From DATBHM01 sp963772375 (GTDB lineage Bacteria > Actinomycetota > UBA4738 > JACQTL01), in assembly GCA_963772375.1 (NCBI GenBank), contig CAVYXG010000001.1:1364001-1428000 (forward strand): 64,000 nucleotides of DNA. Reading direction: 5' to 3'. How positions within the stretch are numbered: position 1 is the stretch's first letter; the number at the start of each line of letters is the position of its first letter. A program made the translations under genes and the position numbers. Positions 40,192-48,142 of the stretch are shown here, one piece after another. Under the pieces are notes generated by a model, which worked only from the letters and a program-made list of their open reading frames with translations, made no database searches and was not told the origin of the DNA.

Positions 40192-41208
40192 TCAGGCCAT
40201 GGGACGGCCCAGCGCCTCGGCGAGCGCGGCCAGCTCCGCGCCCAGCGTCGCCACCTCGTCGGGCGTGAGAGCCTGGGGCCCGTCGCACAGCGCTTCGCTC
40301 GGGTTGGGGTGGACGTCGATCATGACGCCGTCCGCGCCGGCCGCCAGGCCGGCGCGGGCCATCGGCGCGACCAGGTCGTGTCGACCCGTCGCGTGCGACG
40401 GGTCGACGATCACCGGCAGATGGGTCTCCATCTGCGCGACGACCATGCCGGCCAGATCGAGGGTGTTCCGGGTCGCGTTCTCGAACGTCCGGATGCCCCG
40501 TTCGCACAGGACGATCTCGGAGTTCCCTTGCTGGGCGACGTACTCCGCCGCCATCAGCCACTCCTCGACGGTGGCCGAAAGGCCCCGCTTCAGCAGCACC
40601 GGCTTGTGGACGCGGCCGACCTCCTTCAGCAGGGCGAAGTTCTGCATGTTCCGGGTGCCGATCTGCAGGGCGTCGGCGACCTCGGCCACGTGCTCGACGT
40701 CGCCGGCGTCGACGACCTCGGTGACGACCGGCAGGCCCGTCTCGGCGCGGCACTCGGCCAGGATCTCGAGGCCCTGCCTGGCGAGCCCCTGGAACGCGTA
40801 CGGCGAGGTCCGGGGCTTGTACGCCCCGCCCCGCAGCACGGTCGCCCCCGCCTTCAGCGCGGCGTGCGCTGCCGTCAGGGCCTGCTCCCGCGTCTCGACC
40901 GCGCACGGCCCGGCGATCACCGAGAACGTCTCGTGTCCGATCCCGGCGTCGCCGATGTGCACGGTCGAGGTTCTCGGATGCAATTCGCGGGCGACGAGCT
41001 TGTAGGGCTTGCCGACCCGGACGACCTGCTCGACGCCCGGGAGCGTCGCCAGCGGCAGCGACAGGAACGACTCCGTGTCCCCTACCAGCCCGATGATCGT
41101 CCGGAACTTCCCCGGGGAGACGAACGCGTCGCCGCCGGCCTCACGGACGCGCTCCACCACCCGTTCGACGTCGGCCTCCGCCGCGTCCGACCTCATCACG
41201 ACCACCAT
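40192..41208 (-). CDS. aroF: 3-deoxy-7-phosphoheptulonate (DAHP) synthase
   Basis: 338 residues. It catalyses the first step of the shikimate pathway, phosphoenolpyruvate plus erythrose 4-phosphate to DAHP. An N-terminal ferredoxin-like domain (about 1-70, starting MVVVMRSDAAEADVERV) of the type used for aromatic feedback control precedes the TIM barrel, with FSVIAGPCAVE, RGGAYKPRTSPYAFQG, QIGTRNMQNF and VIVDPSHATGRHD. AGGAGG lies 5 nt before ATG 41208. Upstream lie an aromatic-rich leader peptide and an intrinsic terminator, so expression is probably set by attenuation. Confidence 0.95.
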   Translation of the reverse strand: MVVVMRSDAAEADVERVVERVREAGGDAFVSPGKFRTIIGLVGDTESFLSLPLATLPGVEQVVRVGKPYKLVARELHPRTSTVHIGDAGIGHETFSVIAGPCAVETREQALTAAHAALKAGATVLRGGAYKPRTSPYAFQGLARQGLEILAECRAETGLPVVTEVVDAGDVEHVAEVADALQIGTRNMQNFALLKEVGRVHKPVLLKRGLSATVEEWLMAAEYVAQQGNSEIVLCERGIRTFENATRNTLDLAGMVVAQMETHLPVIVDPSHATGRHDLVAPMARAGLAAGADGVMIDVHPNPSEALCDGPQALTPDEVATLGAELAALAEALGRPMA

Positions 41209-41250
41209 CGCGACCTCCTGCTCGGCCGGGCCGGCCCCGGGGCTTGTGAA

Positions 41251-41280
41251 AGCGAAAACCCCGGGCTTCCTGCCCGGGGT
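41251..41280 (-). terminator. Intrinsic terminator of the aroF attenuator
   Basis: A 9-bp stem with arms ACCCCGGGC and GCCCGGGGT (41258-41266 and 41272-41280) and a 5-nt loop, followed on the minus strand by TTTTCGCTTT. It lies 30 nt after the leader peptide stop and about 40 nt before the aroF start. A CCGGGC stretch in the stem can pair with GCCCGG near the leader stop codon (41316-41321), giving a possible antiterminator. Confidence 0.8.
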
Positions 41281-41309
41281 CCCTGGTCGGTGCTTCTCGG
41301 AACAGGTGA

Positions 41310-41366
41310 CTACGCCGGGCTGCGCCCCGCGAAATACCACCATCCGAAGAAGAACCGCTGTTGCAT
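41310..41366 (-). CDS. aroF leader peptide, rich in Phe, Trp and Tyr
   Basis: An 18-residue frame reading MQQRFFFGWWYFAGRSPA and ending in TAG. Seven of nine central residues (FFFGWWYF) are aromatic amino acids, end products of the pathway that aroF starts. When charged aromatic tRNAs are scarce the ribosome would stall here and let the antiterminator form. No strong ribosome binding site is seen; a CACAAT -10-like box lies 10 nt upstream, so the leader may have a very short 5' end. Confidence 0.8.
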   Translation of the reverse strand: MQQRFFFGWWYFAGRSPA

Positions 41367-41458
41367 CTTGCCGATGATTGTGCCTGAGTGAGAGTCGGAG
41401 CACAACCCCCAGTTCCCGCCGCTTGCAGCCGCCGGCCGGCATCGGTGAGGATGCGCCG

Positions 41459-42082
41459 GTGTCGCTCACGGTCGTCGACCATCCGCTCGCCCAGCACCTG
41501 CTGGCGTCCCTGCGCGACTCGCGGACGCCGCCGCCGCTGTTCCGGACGCTGACCAAGCGCCTCACGCTGGCGCTCGTGCTCGAGGCCGTGCGGGGCCTCC
41601 CGACGAAGGAGCAGCCGATCCAGGGCCCGCTCGAGGACTCGACCGGGCAGGTCATCGAGGCCGACCTGGTCGCCGTGCCGATCCTTCGCGCGGGCCTCGG
41701 CATGCTGGAGGCCGTCACGGAGCTGTTCCCGGAGGTCGCCGTGGGCTATGTCGGGCTGGAGCGCGACGAGGCCTCGCTGCTCCCCCAGTCCTACTACCGG
41801 AAGATGCCGCCGCTGGCGGGCCGGCAGGTGCTGGTGCTCGACCCGATGCTCGCCACCGGTGGGTCGGGCGCGGCCGCCTGCGCCGCGGTGAAGGAGGGGG
41901 AACCGGCCGGGATCCGGTTCGTGTGCGTGGTCGCGGCCCCCGAGGGCGTGGCCAAGCTCGAGCAGGAGCACCCGGACATCCCGATCTTCGCGGCGTCGCT
42001 GGACCGGCAGCTGAACGACCGCGGCTACATCCTGCCGGGGCTGGGCGACTTCGGCGACCGCCTGTTCGGCACGGAGGGGTAG
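41459..42082 (+). CDS. upp: Uracil phosphoribosyltransferase
   Basis: 207 residues. It makes UMP from uracil and PRPP in pyrimidine salvage. PRPP-binding VLVLDPMLATGGS and the uracil-binding C-terminal GYILPGLGDFGDRLFGT are clear. GTG 41459, giving the usual family length, is preceded by GAGG. Divergent from aroF across a short region shared with the attenuator, and followed by a BMP-type nucleoside importer, which makes this a nucleobase/nucleoside uptake and salvage cluster. Confidence 0.95.
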   Translation: MSLTVVDHPLAQHLLASLRDSRTPPPLFRTLTKRLTLALVLEAVRGLPTKEQPIQGPLEDSTGQVIEADLVAVPILRAGLGMLEAVTELFPEVAVGYVGLERDEASLLPQSYYRKMPPLAGRQVLVLDPMLATGGSGAAACAAVKEGEPAGIRFVCVVAAPEGVAKLEQEHPDIPIFAASLDRQLNDRGYILPGLGDFGDRLFGTEG

Positions 42083-42243
42083 CCCCACCCTGCGGAGCCG
42101 GGGCAGTCGCCGCGCGTGCCGGGGCGCGTATCACCTTGTGCCGACCTCGCTTGACCGAACGGGACCGAATCCGAAAGACTTGCCGCGCCCTGAGGGCCGG
42201 GTCCGGCGGGGGGTCGGCTGGGGCGTGGGGAAAAGGAGGGGCA

Positions 42244-43407
42244 ATGAGGAAGCTGGCTCGACCGCTCGCGCTCGTCGCCATGCTGGCGATCATCGCGGCG
42301 GCCTGCAGCAAGAACACCCCGACCAACAGCGGGCCCACCACAGGGACCACAACGGGAACCACGACTGGAACCACGACGGGCCCGACGACTTCGGGCGGGT
42401 CCACCACGGTGGCGTCCCCGACGGGCGAGCCGGTCAAGGTGGGCATGGTCTACGACATCGGCGGACGCGGCGACAAGTCGTTCAACGACTCCGCGGCGGC
42501 CGGCCTCGACAAGGCGAAGCAGGACTTCAACGTCGAGAGCAAGGAGCTGCAGCCCAACTCCGGCGGCACCAACCGGGCCGACCTGCTGAGCCTGCTCGCC
42601 AGCCAGGGCTACCAGCTGGTGATCGGCGTCGGGTTCCTGTACGCGCCGACAATCGGCGCGGCGGCCGTCCAGTACCCGGACGTGGACTGGGCCGACGTGG
42701 ACGGCTTCATCGACCACACGACCTGCGACACGTGCAAGGACGAGACCCCCGACGGGAACCTCACCTCGCTGCTGTTCGCTGAGAACGAGGGCGCCTACCT
42801 CGTCGGATGCGCGGCCGCGCTCAAGTCGAAGTCCCACCACGTGGGCTTCATCGGCGGCGTCAACATCGACCTGATCCAGAAGTTCCAGGCCGGATACGAC
42901 GCGGGAGTCGAGAAGTGCGGCCCGGGCACCAAGGTCGACCACACCTACATCAGCCAGCCGCCGGACTTCTCCGGGTTCAACGACCCGGCGAAGGCCCAGA
43001 CGATCGCCCAGGGCATGTACCAGGACGGGGCGGACGTCGTGTACCACGCGGCCGGTGGTTCGGGCGCCGGGCTCTTCGCGGCGGCCGAGGCGTTCTCCAA
43101 GCAGAACAACACCCACGTGTGGGCAATCGGCACCGACTCGGACCAGTTCCTTTCGGCACCGAAGGACCAGCAGCCCTTCATCCTCACGTCGAACCTCAAG
43201 CGGGTGGACGTGGCCGTCTACGAGACCATCAAGAACTTCGTGAACGGCACGTTCAAGGGCGGGATCCAGACCTTCGACCTGAAGGTCGACGGAGTCGGGT
43301 ACGCCACCTCCGGCGGGTTCGTCGACGACATCAAGTCGAAGCTCGACGACCTGTCCGACCAGATCAAGAGCGGCCAGATCAAGGTCCCGGCCACGCTCAA
43401 GGGCTAG
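42244..43407 (+). CDS. BMP-family nucleoside-binding lipoprotein (ABC importer)
   Basis: 387 residues. The signal peptide has lipobox IIAAAC (Cys21), then a Thr/Gly linker built from repeated TTG units (about 33-50). The binding domain is of the BMP/PnrA/Med type (VGMVYDIGGRGDKSFNDSAAAGLDKA, then GVGFLYAPTIGAAA, GFIGGVNIDLIQKFQAGY, and GTDSDQF). Members bind purine or pyrimidine nucleosides outside the membrane. AAGGAGG lies 4 nt before ATG 42244. A TTGACC -35-like element is at 42151-42156. First gene of a four-gene importer operon. Confidence 0.93.
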   Translation: MRKLARPLALVAMLAIIAAACSKNTPTNSGPTTGTTTGTTTGTTTGPTTSGGSTTVASPTGEPVKVGMVYDIGGRGDKSFNDSAAAGLDKAKQDFNVESKELQPNSGGTNRADLLSLLASQGYQLVIGVGFLYAPTIGAAAVQYPDVDWADVDGFIDHTTCDTCKDETPDGNLTSLLFAENEGAYLVGCAAALKSKSHHVGFIGGVNIDLIQKFQAGYDAGVEKCGPGTKVDHTYISQPPDFSGFNDPAKAQTIAQGMYQDGADVVYHAAGGSGAGLFAAAEAFSKQNNTHVWAIGTDSDQFLSAPKDQQPFILTSNLKRVDVAVYETIKNFVNGTFKGGIQTFDLKVDGVGYATSGGFVDDIKSKLDDLSDQIKSGQIKVPATLKG

Positions 43408-43438
43408 GAACCGGACTCGTCAGGCAAGTTGCGTTGAT

Positions 43439-43468
43439 GGACGGGCCCGAGGAAACTCGGGCCCGTCC
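43439..43468 (+). terminator. Strong intercistronic hairpin with GAAA tetraloop
   Basis: Perfect 13-bp stem (43439-43451 with 43456-43468; inner arms GACGGGCCCGAG and its complement) closed by a GAAA tetraloop and followed by no T-run. It lies between the binding-protein gene and the ATPase gene. It probably stabilises the upstream mRNA end or partly stops transcription, so that the binding protein is made in excess. Confidence 0.75.
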
Positions 43469-43486
43469 GCTGTCCGGAGATCGCAG

Positions 43487-45181
43487 ATGACCGACGTCGC
43501 CACACAGGCTCCAGCGGTTCGGCTCGCCGGGATCACCAAGCGGTTTCCCGGCGTCGTGGCGAACGACGACATCAACATCGAGGTCCGGGCCGGCGAGATC
43601 CACGCGATCGTCGGGGAGAACGGCGCCGGCAAGTCGACCCTGATGAAGATCCTCTACGGGATGCAGCGTCCCGACGAGGGCACCATCGAGGTGAGCGGCC
43701 GGGCGATGCACTTCCGTTCGCCGAAGGACGCCATCGCCGCCGGCATCGGCATGGTCCACCAGCACTTCATGCTGGCCGACAACCTGACCGTCCTCGAGAA
43801 CATCGTGCTCGGCTCCGAACCGCACACCGGCCCCCTTCTGGACTTCGGGACCGCGCGCAACCGGATCAGGGAGCTGTCGAAGACCTACGGCATGGCGCTC
43901 GATCCGGACGAGCTGGTCGAGACCCTCTCGGTCGGCGAGCGCCAGCGGGTCGAGATCATCAAGGTCCTCTACCGGGGCGCGCGGATCCTCATCCTCGACG
44001 AGCCGACGGCCGTCCTCGTCCCGCAGGAGGTCGACGAGCTGTTCAAGAACCTCCGCGAGCTCAAGCGCGAGGGCGTGACGGTCATCTTCATCTCGCACAA
44101 GCTGGACGAGGTGCTGGCGATCGCCGACCGCATCACGGTCATCCGGGGCGGCAAGACGGTGAAGTCGGTCGACCCCGGCGAAGTCACGGCCCACCAGCTC
44201 GCCGAGCTCATGGTCGGCAGCGAGCTCCCGAGCCCCGAGACGCGCGCCTCCACGGTGACCGACAACGTCGAGCTGTCCGTGCAGGACCTCTCGCTCCGGG
44301 CGGCTGAACGGTGGGAGCTCCAGGACATCTCGTTCGAGATCCACCGGGGCGAGGTGGTCGGCATCGCCGGCGTGGAGGGCAACGGTCAGGCTGAGCTCGT
44401 GCAGGTGATCATGGGCCTCCGCACGCCGGAGCAGGGCCGGATCGAGCTGTCGGGTACGGACATCACCCATGCTTCCACCCACGCTCGCCGCAGCGCCGGG
44501 ATCGGCTACATCCCCGAGGACCGCCACGAGATGGGCCTCCTGCTCGAGGCGCCGCTGTGGGAGAACATGATGCTCGGGCACCAGGACAAGGTGCCGTTCG
44601 CCAAGGGCGTCTGGGTGAACAAGGCGGGGGCCAGGCAGCGGACCGCCGACGCCATCAAGGAGTACCGTGTGGCGGCGCCGAGCGTCGACGTCGCCGCCTA
44701 CGCGCTCTCGGGCGGCAACCAGCAGAAGCTCATCGTGGGCCGGGAGATGATGGCCCAGCCGAGCCTCCTCATCGCCTCGCAGCCGACGCGCGGGATCGAC
44801 GTGGGAGCGCAGGCCTCCGTGTGGGAGGCCATCCGCGCCGCTCGCCGCCAGGGCCTCGCGCTGCTGCTGATCTCGGCGGACCTCGAGGAGCTGATCGGTC
44901 TCTCGGACACGCTGTACGTCATCTACGGCGGCAAGCTGGTGGCCAAGCTCGACCCGAACTCCGTGACGCCTGCGGAGCTCGGGTCGTACATGACCGGAGC
45001 CCGCAATGCGGAGCAGGGCCCGGCCGGGGACGGACAAGCCCCGACCGCCCCGACGCACGACGGCACCGTGCGGGCCGCGGAGGAGGGCGTAGGCCTCGCC
45101 CCGCCCGATCAGGCCGGGGGCGGCCTCGCCCCCACCGAGCCGGCTCCATCCGGTGAGCATTCGGGGGTGGAGGACGAATGA
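43487..45181 (+). CDS. ABC transporter ATPase (two-domain, nucleoside/sugar type)
   Basis: 564 residues with two ABC domains, as in RbsA/NupO-type importers. Domain 1 has Walker A GENGAGKST (43-51), LSVGERQ and ILILDEPTAVL. Domain 2 has the degenerate Walker A GVEGNGQAE typical of this class, signature LSGGNQQK and LLIASQPTRGID. The last 65 residues are an acidic, Pro/Ala-rich tail. The stop overlaps the first permease start (ATGA). Confidence 0.94.
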   Translation: MTDVATQAPAVRLAGITKRFPGVVANDDINIEVRAGEIHAIVGENGAGKSTLMKILYGMQRPDEGTIEVSGRAMHFRSPKDAIAAGIGMVHQHFMLADNLTVLENIVLGSEPHTGPLLDFGTARNRIRELSKTYGMALDPDELVETLSVGERQRVEIIKVLYRGARILILDEPTAVLVPQEVDELFKNLRELKREGVTVIFISHKLDEVLAIADRITVIRGGKTVKSVDPGEVTAHQLAELMVGSELPSPETRASTVTDNVELSVQDLSLRAAERWELQDISFEIHRGEVVGIAGVEGNGQAELVQVIMGLRTPEQGRIELSGTDITHASTHARRSAGIGYIPEDRHEMGLLLEAPLWENMMLGHQDKVPFAKGVWVNKAGARQRTADAIKEYRVAAPSVDVAAYALSGGNQQKLIVGREMMAQPSLLIASQPTRGIDVGAQASVWEAIRAARRQGLALLLISADLEELIGLSDTLYVIYGGKLVAKLDPNSVTPAELGSYMTGARNAEQGPAGDGQAPTAPTHDGTVRAAEEGVGLAPPDQAGGGLAPTEPAPSGEHSGVEDE

Positions 45182-46293
45182 AGTGGCGCCGGATCGTCTC
45201 GAGCGTGGTCGCCCCGATCGTCGCGCTCGTCGTCGCGCTGCTGGTGTCCTCCGTGGCCCTGCTGCTGATCCACAAGAACCCCGTCGACGCGTTCAAGTCG
45301 ATGGTGCTGTACGGCAGGCAGCCCAACCAGCTGATCTCGATCGTGAACGCGTCGATCCCGCTCTACCTCGCCGCCCTGGCGGTCGCGATCGGGTTCAAGA
45401 TGAACCTGTTCAACATCGGGGTGAACGGCCAATACCTGCTGGCCGCGCTGTTCGCGGCCTGGGCCGGAACGTTGATCAGCCTCCCGGGCCCGCTGCAGAT
45501 CGCCTGGATCATGCTGGTGGCGATCGTGGTCGGCGCGCTCTGGGCCGGGGTCGCCGGCGTCCTGAAGGTCGCCCTCGGCATCCACGAGGTCATCGCGACG
45601 ATCATGCTCAACACGATCGCCGCCGGCCTCTCGGCGTACCTGCTGTTCAACCACTTCCGCCAGCCGTCGACGACGGCGAACCTCACCACCCAGACGCCGT
45701 TCCTGCCGCACAACGCGAACTTCCCCGTCCTGGTGAAGGGGGTCCCGGAGAACCTGTCCGGATTCGTGATCGTCGCCGCGATCGTGGGGGTGATCTTCTA
45801 CGTGCTCGTGTGGCGGACGCGGTTCGGCTACGACCTGCGGGCCGCCGGAGGGAACTTCCAGGCCGCCCGGGTGAGCGGCGTGAACCCCGGCGCGATGATC
45901 ATCAAGACGATGTTGATCTCCGGCGCGATCGCCGGCCTGGTCGGGATGACCCAGCTGCTGTCCTTCGACCACGCGTACACCCTGGACTTCGCGGCCGACC
46001 TGGGATTCACCGGCATCGCCGTCGCCCTGGTGGGGCGGAACCATCCGGTCGGCATCGGGGCGGCAGCGCTGCTGTTCGGGTTCATCCAGATCTCGTCGCA
46101 GATCCTCGACTTCAACGACATCCCGAAGGAGATCTACCTGATCATGGAAGGCGTGATCATCCTCGCCGTCGTGATCACGTACGAGATCGTCCGGCGGGCG
46201 GTGGAGCGCCAGGAGGTGAAGGCCGCGGCCGAAGCGACCCGGCGATTGGCCGAGGCCAGCGCGGCGGAGCAGCCGGAGGGGGTGCCGGCCTAG
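45178..46293 (+). CDS. ABC transporter permease (BPD_transp_2, first of two)
   Basis: 371 residues with about ten membrane helices. GVNGQYLLAALFAAWAG and LKVALGIHEVIATIMLNTIA are characteristic of the nucleoside (NupP/YufP-type) permeases, the second being the ATPase-contact EAA-like loop. ATG 45178 overlaps the ATPase stop codon. It ends in TAG directly before the second permease's ATG, with no base between. Confidence 0.93.
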   Translation: MKWRRIVSSVVAPIVALVVALLVSSVALLLIHKNPVDAFKSMVLYGRQPNQLISIVNASIPLYLAALAVAIGFKMNLFNIGVNGQYLLAALFAAWAGTLISLPGPLQIAWIMLVAIVVGALWAGVAGVLKVALGIHEVIATIMLNTIAAGLSAYLLFNHFRQPSTTANLTTQTPFLPHNANFPVLVKGVPENLSGFVIVAAIVGVIFYVLVWRTRFGYDLRAAGGNFQAARVSGVNPGAMIIKTMLISGAIAGLVGMTQLLSFDHAYTLDFAADLGFTGIAVALVGRNHPVGIGAAALLFGFIQISSQILDFNDIPKEIYLIMEGVIILAVVITYEIVRRAVERQEVKAAAEATRRLAEASAAEQPEGVPA

Positions 46294-47565
46294 ATGGCGA
46301 TCGTCGAACGCCCCATTCAGCCGCTCATCCCGGCAGGGCGCGGACTCGACCGGTTCATCCCGCGCAAGTACCAGACGCTCGCACTCGGGATCGGGCTGTT
46401 CCTGATCCTGGTGTTCGTGCGATGGGTCGGGGACGTGCCCGACCTGACCTCCGGAAACCTGTTCAACGCCACGCTGATCCTGATGCTCCCCATCATGCTG
46501 GCCGGGCTCGGCGGCCTGTGGTCGGAGCGGACCGGCGTCGTGAACATCGGCCTCGAGGGCATGCTGATCATGGGGACCTGGTTCGGGGCGTGGGCCGGAT
46601 GGCACTGGGGCCCGTGGGCCGGCGCGCTCGGCGGAGCCATCGGCGGGGGGCTGTTCGGCCTGATCCACGCCATCGCGACGGTCACGTTCGGCATCGACCA
46701 CATCGTGTCCGGCGTCGCGATCAACATCATGGCCCTGGGGGCGGCGCGATTCCTGTCGGCGGTCGCCTACGCCGATCCGGCGACCGGCGGCAGCGCGACG
46801 CAGTCGCCGCAGGTCGTGGGCAACATCGGGACGTTCAGTGTGCCGTTCATCTCGAACTGGATGGGTGCGCTGGAGCGCCAGAAAATCCCCGTGATCTCCG
46901 ACATCGCCGGGCCGATCCACGGCATCACGACCGACATGAACTGGCTCACGCTGATTGCGCTGTTGATCGTCCCGTTCTCGTGGTTCGTCTTATGGCGAAC
47001 GTCGCTGGGACTGCGGATGCGCTCCGTCGGCGAGGCGCCCGCCGCCGCGGAGTCGCTCGGGGTCGGCGTGTACCGGATGAAGTACATCGGCGTCGTCATG
47101 TCCGGGATGCTCGCGGGGTTCGGCGGCGCGGTGCTCGTGCTCGAGTCCGCCAGCATCTACCGCGAGGGCCAGACCGCCGGACGAGGGTTCATCGGACTCG
47201 CCGCCCTGATCTTCGGGAACTGGCGCCCGGCGGGCGTGCTCGGAGCGGCCGGGCTGTTCGGGTACGCCGACACCTTACGACTGAGGAACCCCGACTCGCC
47301 GCACGGCCTCATCCTGTTCGTGGCGATCCTGCTGGCGTTCGTGTTCGTGTACATGCTGGTCCGACGGAAGTGGATCCCGGCGGCGGCCGCGGGCTTCATC
47401 TGCGCTGGGGCGTTCCTGTCCTACACGACGACGAAGGAAGTCCGGCCGGAGTTCCTGTCGTTCACGCCGCACCTGGTCACGCTGCTGGTGCTGGCGTTCG
47501 CGGCGCAGCGGCTGCGGCCGCCCGCAGCCGACGGGAGACCGTACCGGCGCGGCCAGCAGATCTGA
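46294..47565 (+). CDS. ABC transporter permease (BPD_transp_2, second of two)
   Basis: 423 residues with about ten to eleven membrane helices. SERTGVVNIGLEGMLIMGTWFGAW and TFGIDHIVSGVAINIMALG match the NupQ/YufQ-type second permease, which pairs with the first to form the channel. The last 60 residues carry two extra helices beyond the usual end. It completes the importer: binding lipoprotein, ATPase and two permeases. Confidence 0.93.
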   Translation: MAIVERPIQPLIPAGRGLDRFIPRKYQTLALGIGLFLILVFVRWVGDVPDLTSGNLFNATLILMLPIMLAGLGGLWSERTGVVNIGLEGMLIMGTWFGAWAGWHWGPWAGALGGAIGGGLFGLIHAIATVTFGIDHIVSGVAINIMALGAARFLSAVAYADPATGGSATQSPQVVGNIGTFSVPFISNWMGALERQKIPVISDIAGPIHGITTDMNWLTLIALLIVPFSWFVLWRTSLGLRMRSVGEAPAAAESLGVGVYRMKYIGVVMSGMLAGFGGAVLVLESASIYREGQTAGRGFIGLAALIFGNWRPAGVLGAAGLFGYADTLRLRNPDSPHGLILFVAILLAFVFVYMLVRRKWIPAAAAGFICAGAFLSYTTTKEVRPEFLSFTPHLVTLLVLAFAAQRLRPPAADGRPYRRGQQI

Positions 47566-47587
47566 CCACGCGGTCGCGCCGTCGCGC

Positions 47588-47593
47588 TAGCGT
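47588..47593 (+). promoter_or_regulatory. -10 box (TAGCGT) for a near-leaderless gene
   Basis: TAGCGT lies eight bases before GTG 47602. No ribosome binding site is visible between them. Confidence 0.35.
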
Positions 47594-47601
47594 GTTCTTC
47601 C

Positions 47602-48132
47602 GTGCTCGATCCCGCCCTCGCCGACGAGCTGCAAGGCATGGCCCTCGCGGAACAGGAGGCCCGCGCGGAGCTGGTCCGGCGCGGCGTGCTCGACCAGGGC
47701 CACCCGCTCCGGGCGCTGCACCTCCGCCACGCCAACCGGCTGCGCGAGGTGCTCGACTCCGTGGGGTGGCCGGGCGTCCCGATGGTCGGGACCGACGGCG
47801 AGCAGGCGGCATGGCTCGTGGCTCAGGAGTGCGCCGCGGTCGACATGCCCCTGGCGGAGCGGTGCATCGAGCTGCTGGGGGCCGCCGTTCGGGCGGGCGA
47901 CGCCCCGGCCCGCCACCTGGCGATCCTGACCGACGAGGTGCGATGGCGCGAAGGCCGGCCCCAGGTGTACGGCAGCATGTACGTCGTGGACCCCGGCTCC
48001 CAGACCGTCGTCCCCTGGCCCATCGAGGACCCGGACGGCGTCGACGAGCGCCGGGCGTCGGCGGGACTTCCGGAGCTCGCCCGGCACACGCGGTCGCTCC
48101 AGGAGCGCCACCGGACCGAACGCGGCCTGTAG
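47602..48132 (+). CDS. DUF6624-like protein, unknown
   Basis: 176 residues, soluble and highly charged. ELQGMALAEQEARAELVRRG near the start, then HANRLREVLDSVGWPGVPMVGTDGEQAAWLVAQ and DEVRWREGRPQVYGSM, fit the DUF6624 pattern. No catalytic role is known. It follows the importer operon by 36 bp but seems to have its own promoter. It converges with the debranching enzyme gene (10 bp gap). Confidence 0.78.
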   Translation: MLDPALADELQGMALAEQEARAELVRRGVLDQGHPLRALHLRHANRLREVLDSVGWPGVPMVGTDGEQAAWLVAQECAAVDMPLAERCIELLGAAVRAGDAPARHLAILTDEVRWREGRPQVYGSMYVVDPGSQTVVPWPIEDPDGVDERRASAGLPELARHTRSLQERHRTERGL

Positions 48133-48142
48133 CCAGCTCGCA

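Noticed and set aside
42330..42395. Tandem ACC/ACG/GGA-rich repeats near the BMP lipoprotein signal peptide
   Set aside because: They simply encode the Thr/Gly linker that usually follows a lipidated cysteine; not a mobile or regulatory repeat.
45109..46920. Long minus-strand frame opposite the permease genes
   Set aside because: Asp/Arg/His/Gln-rich composition and no domain; it mirrors the permease codons in high-GC DNA.
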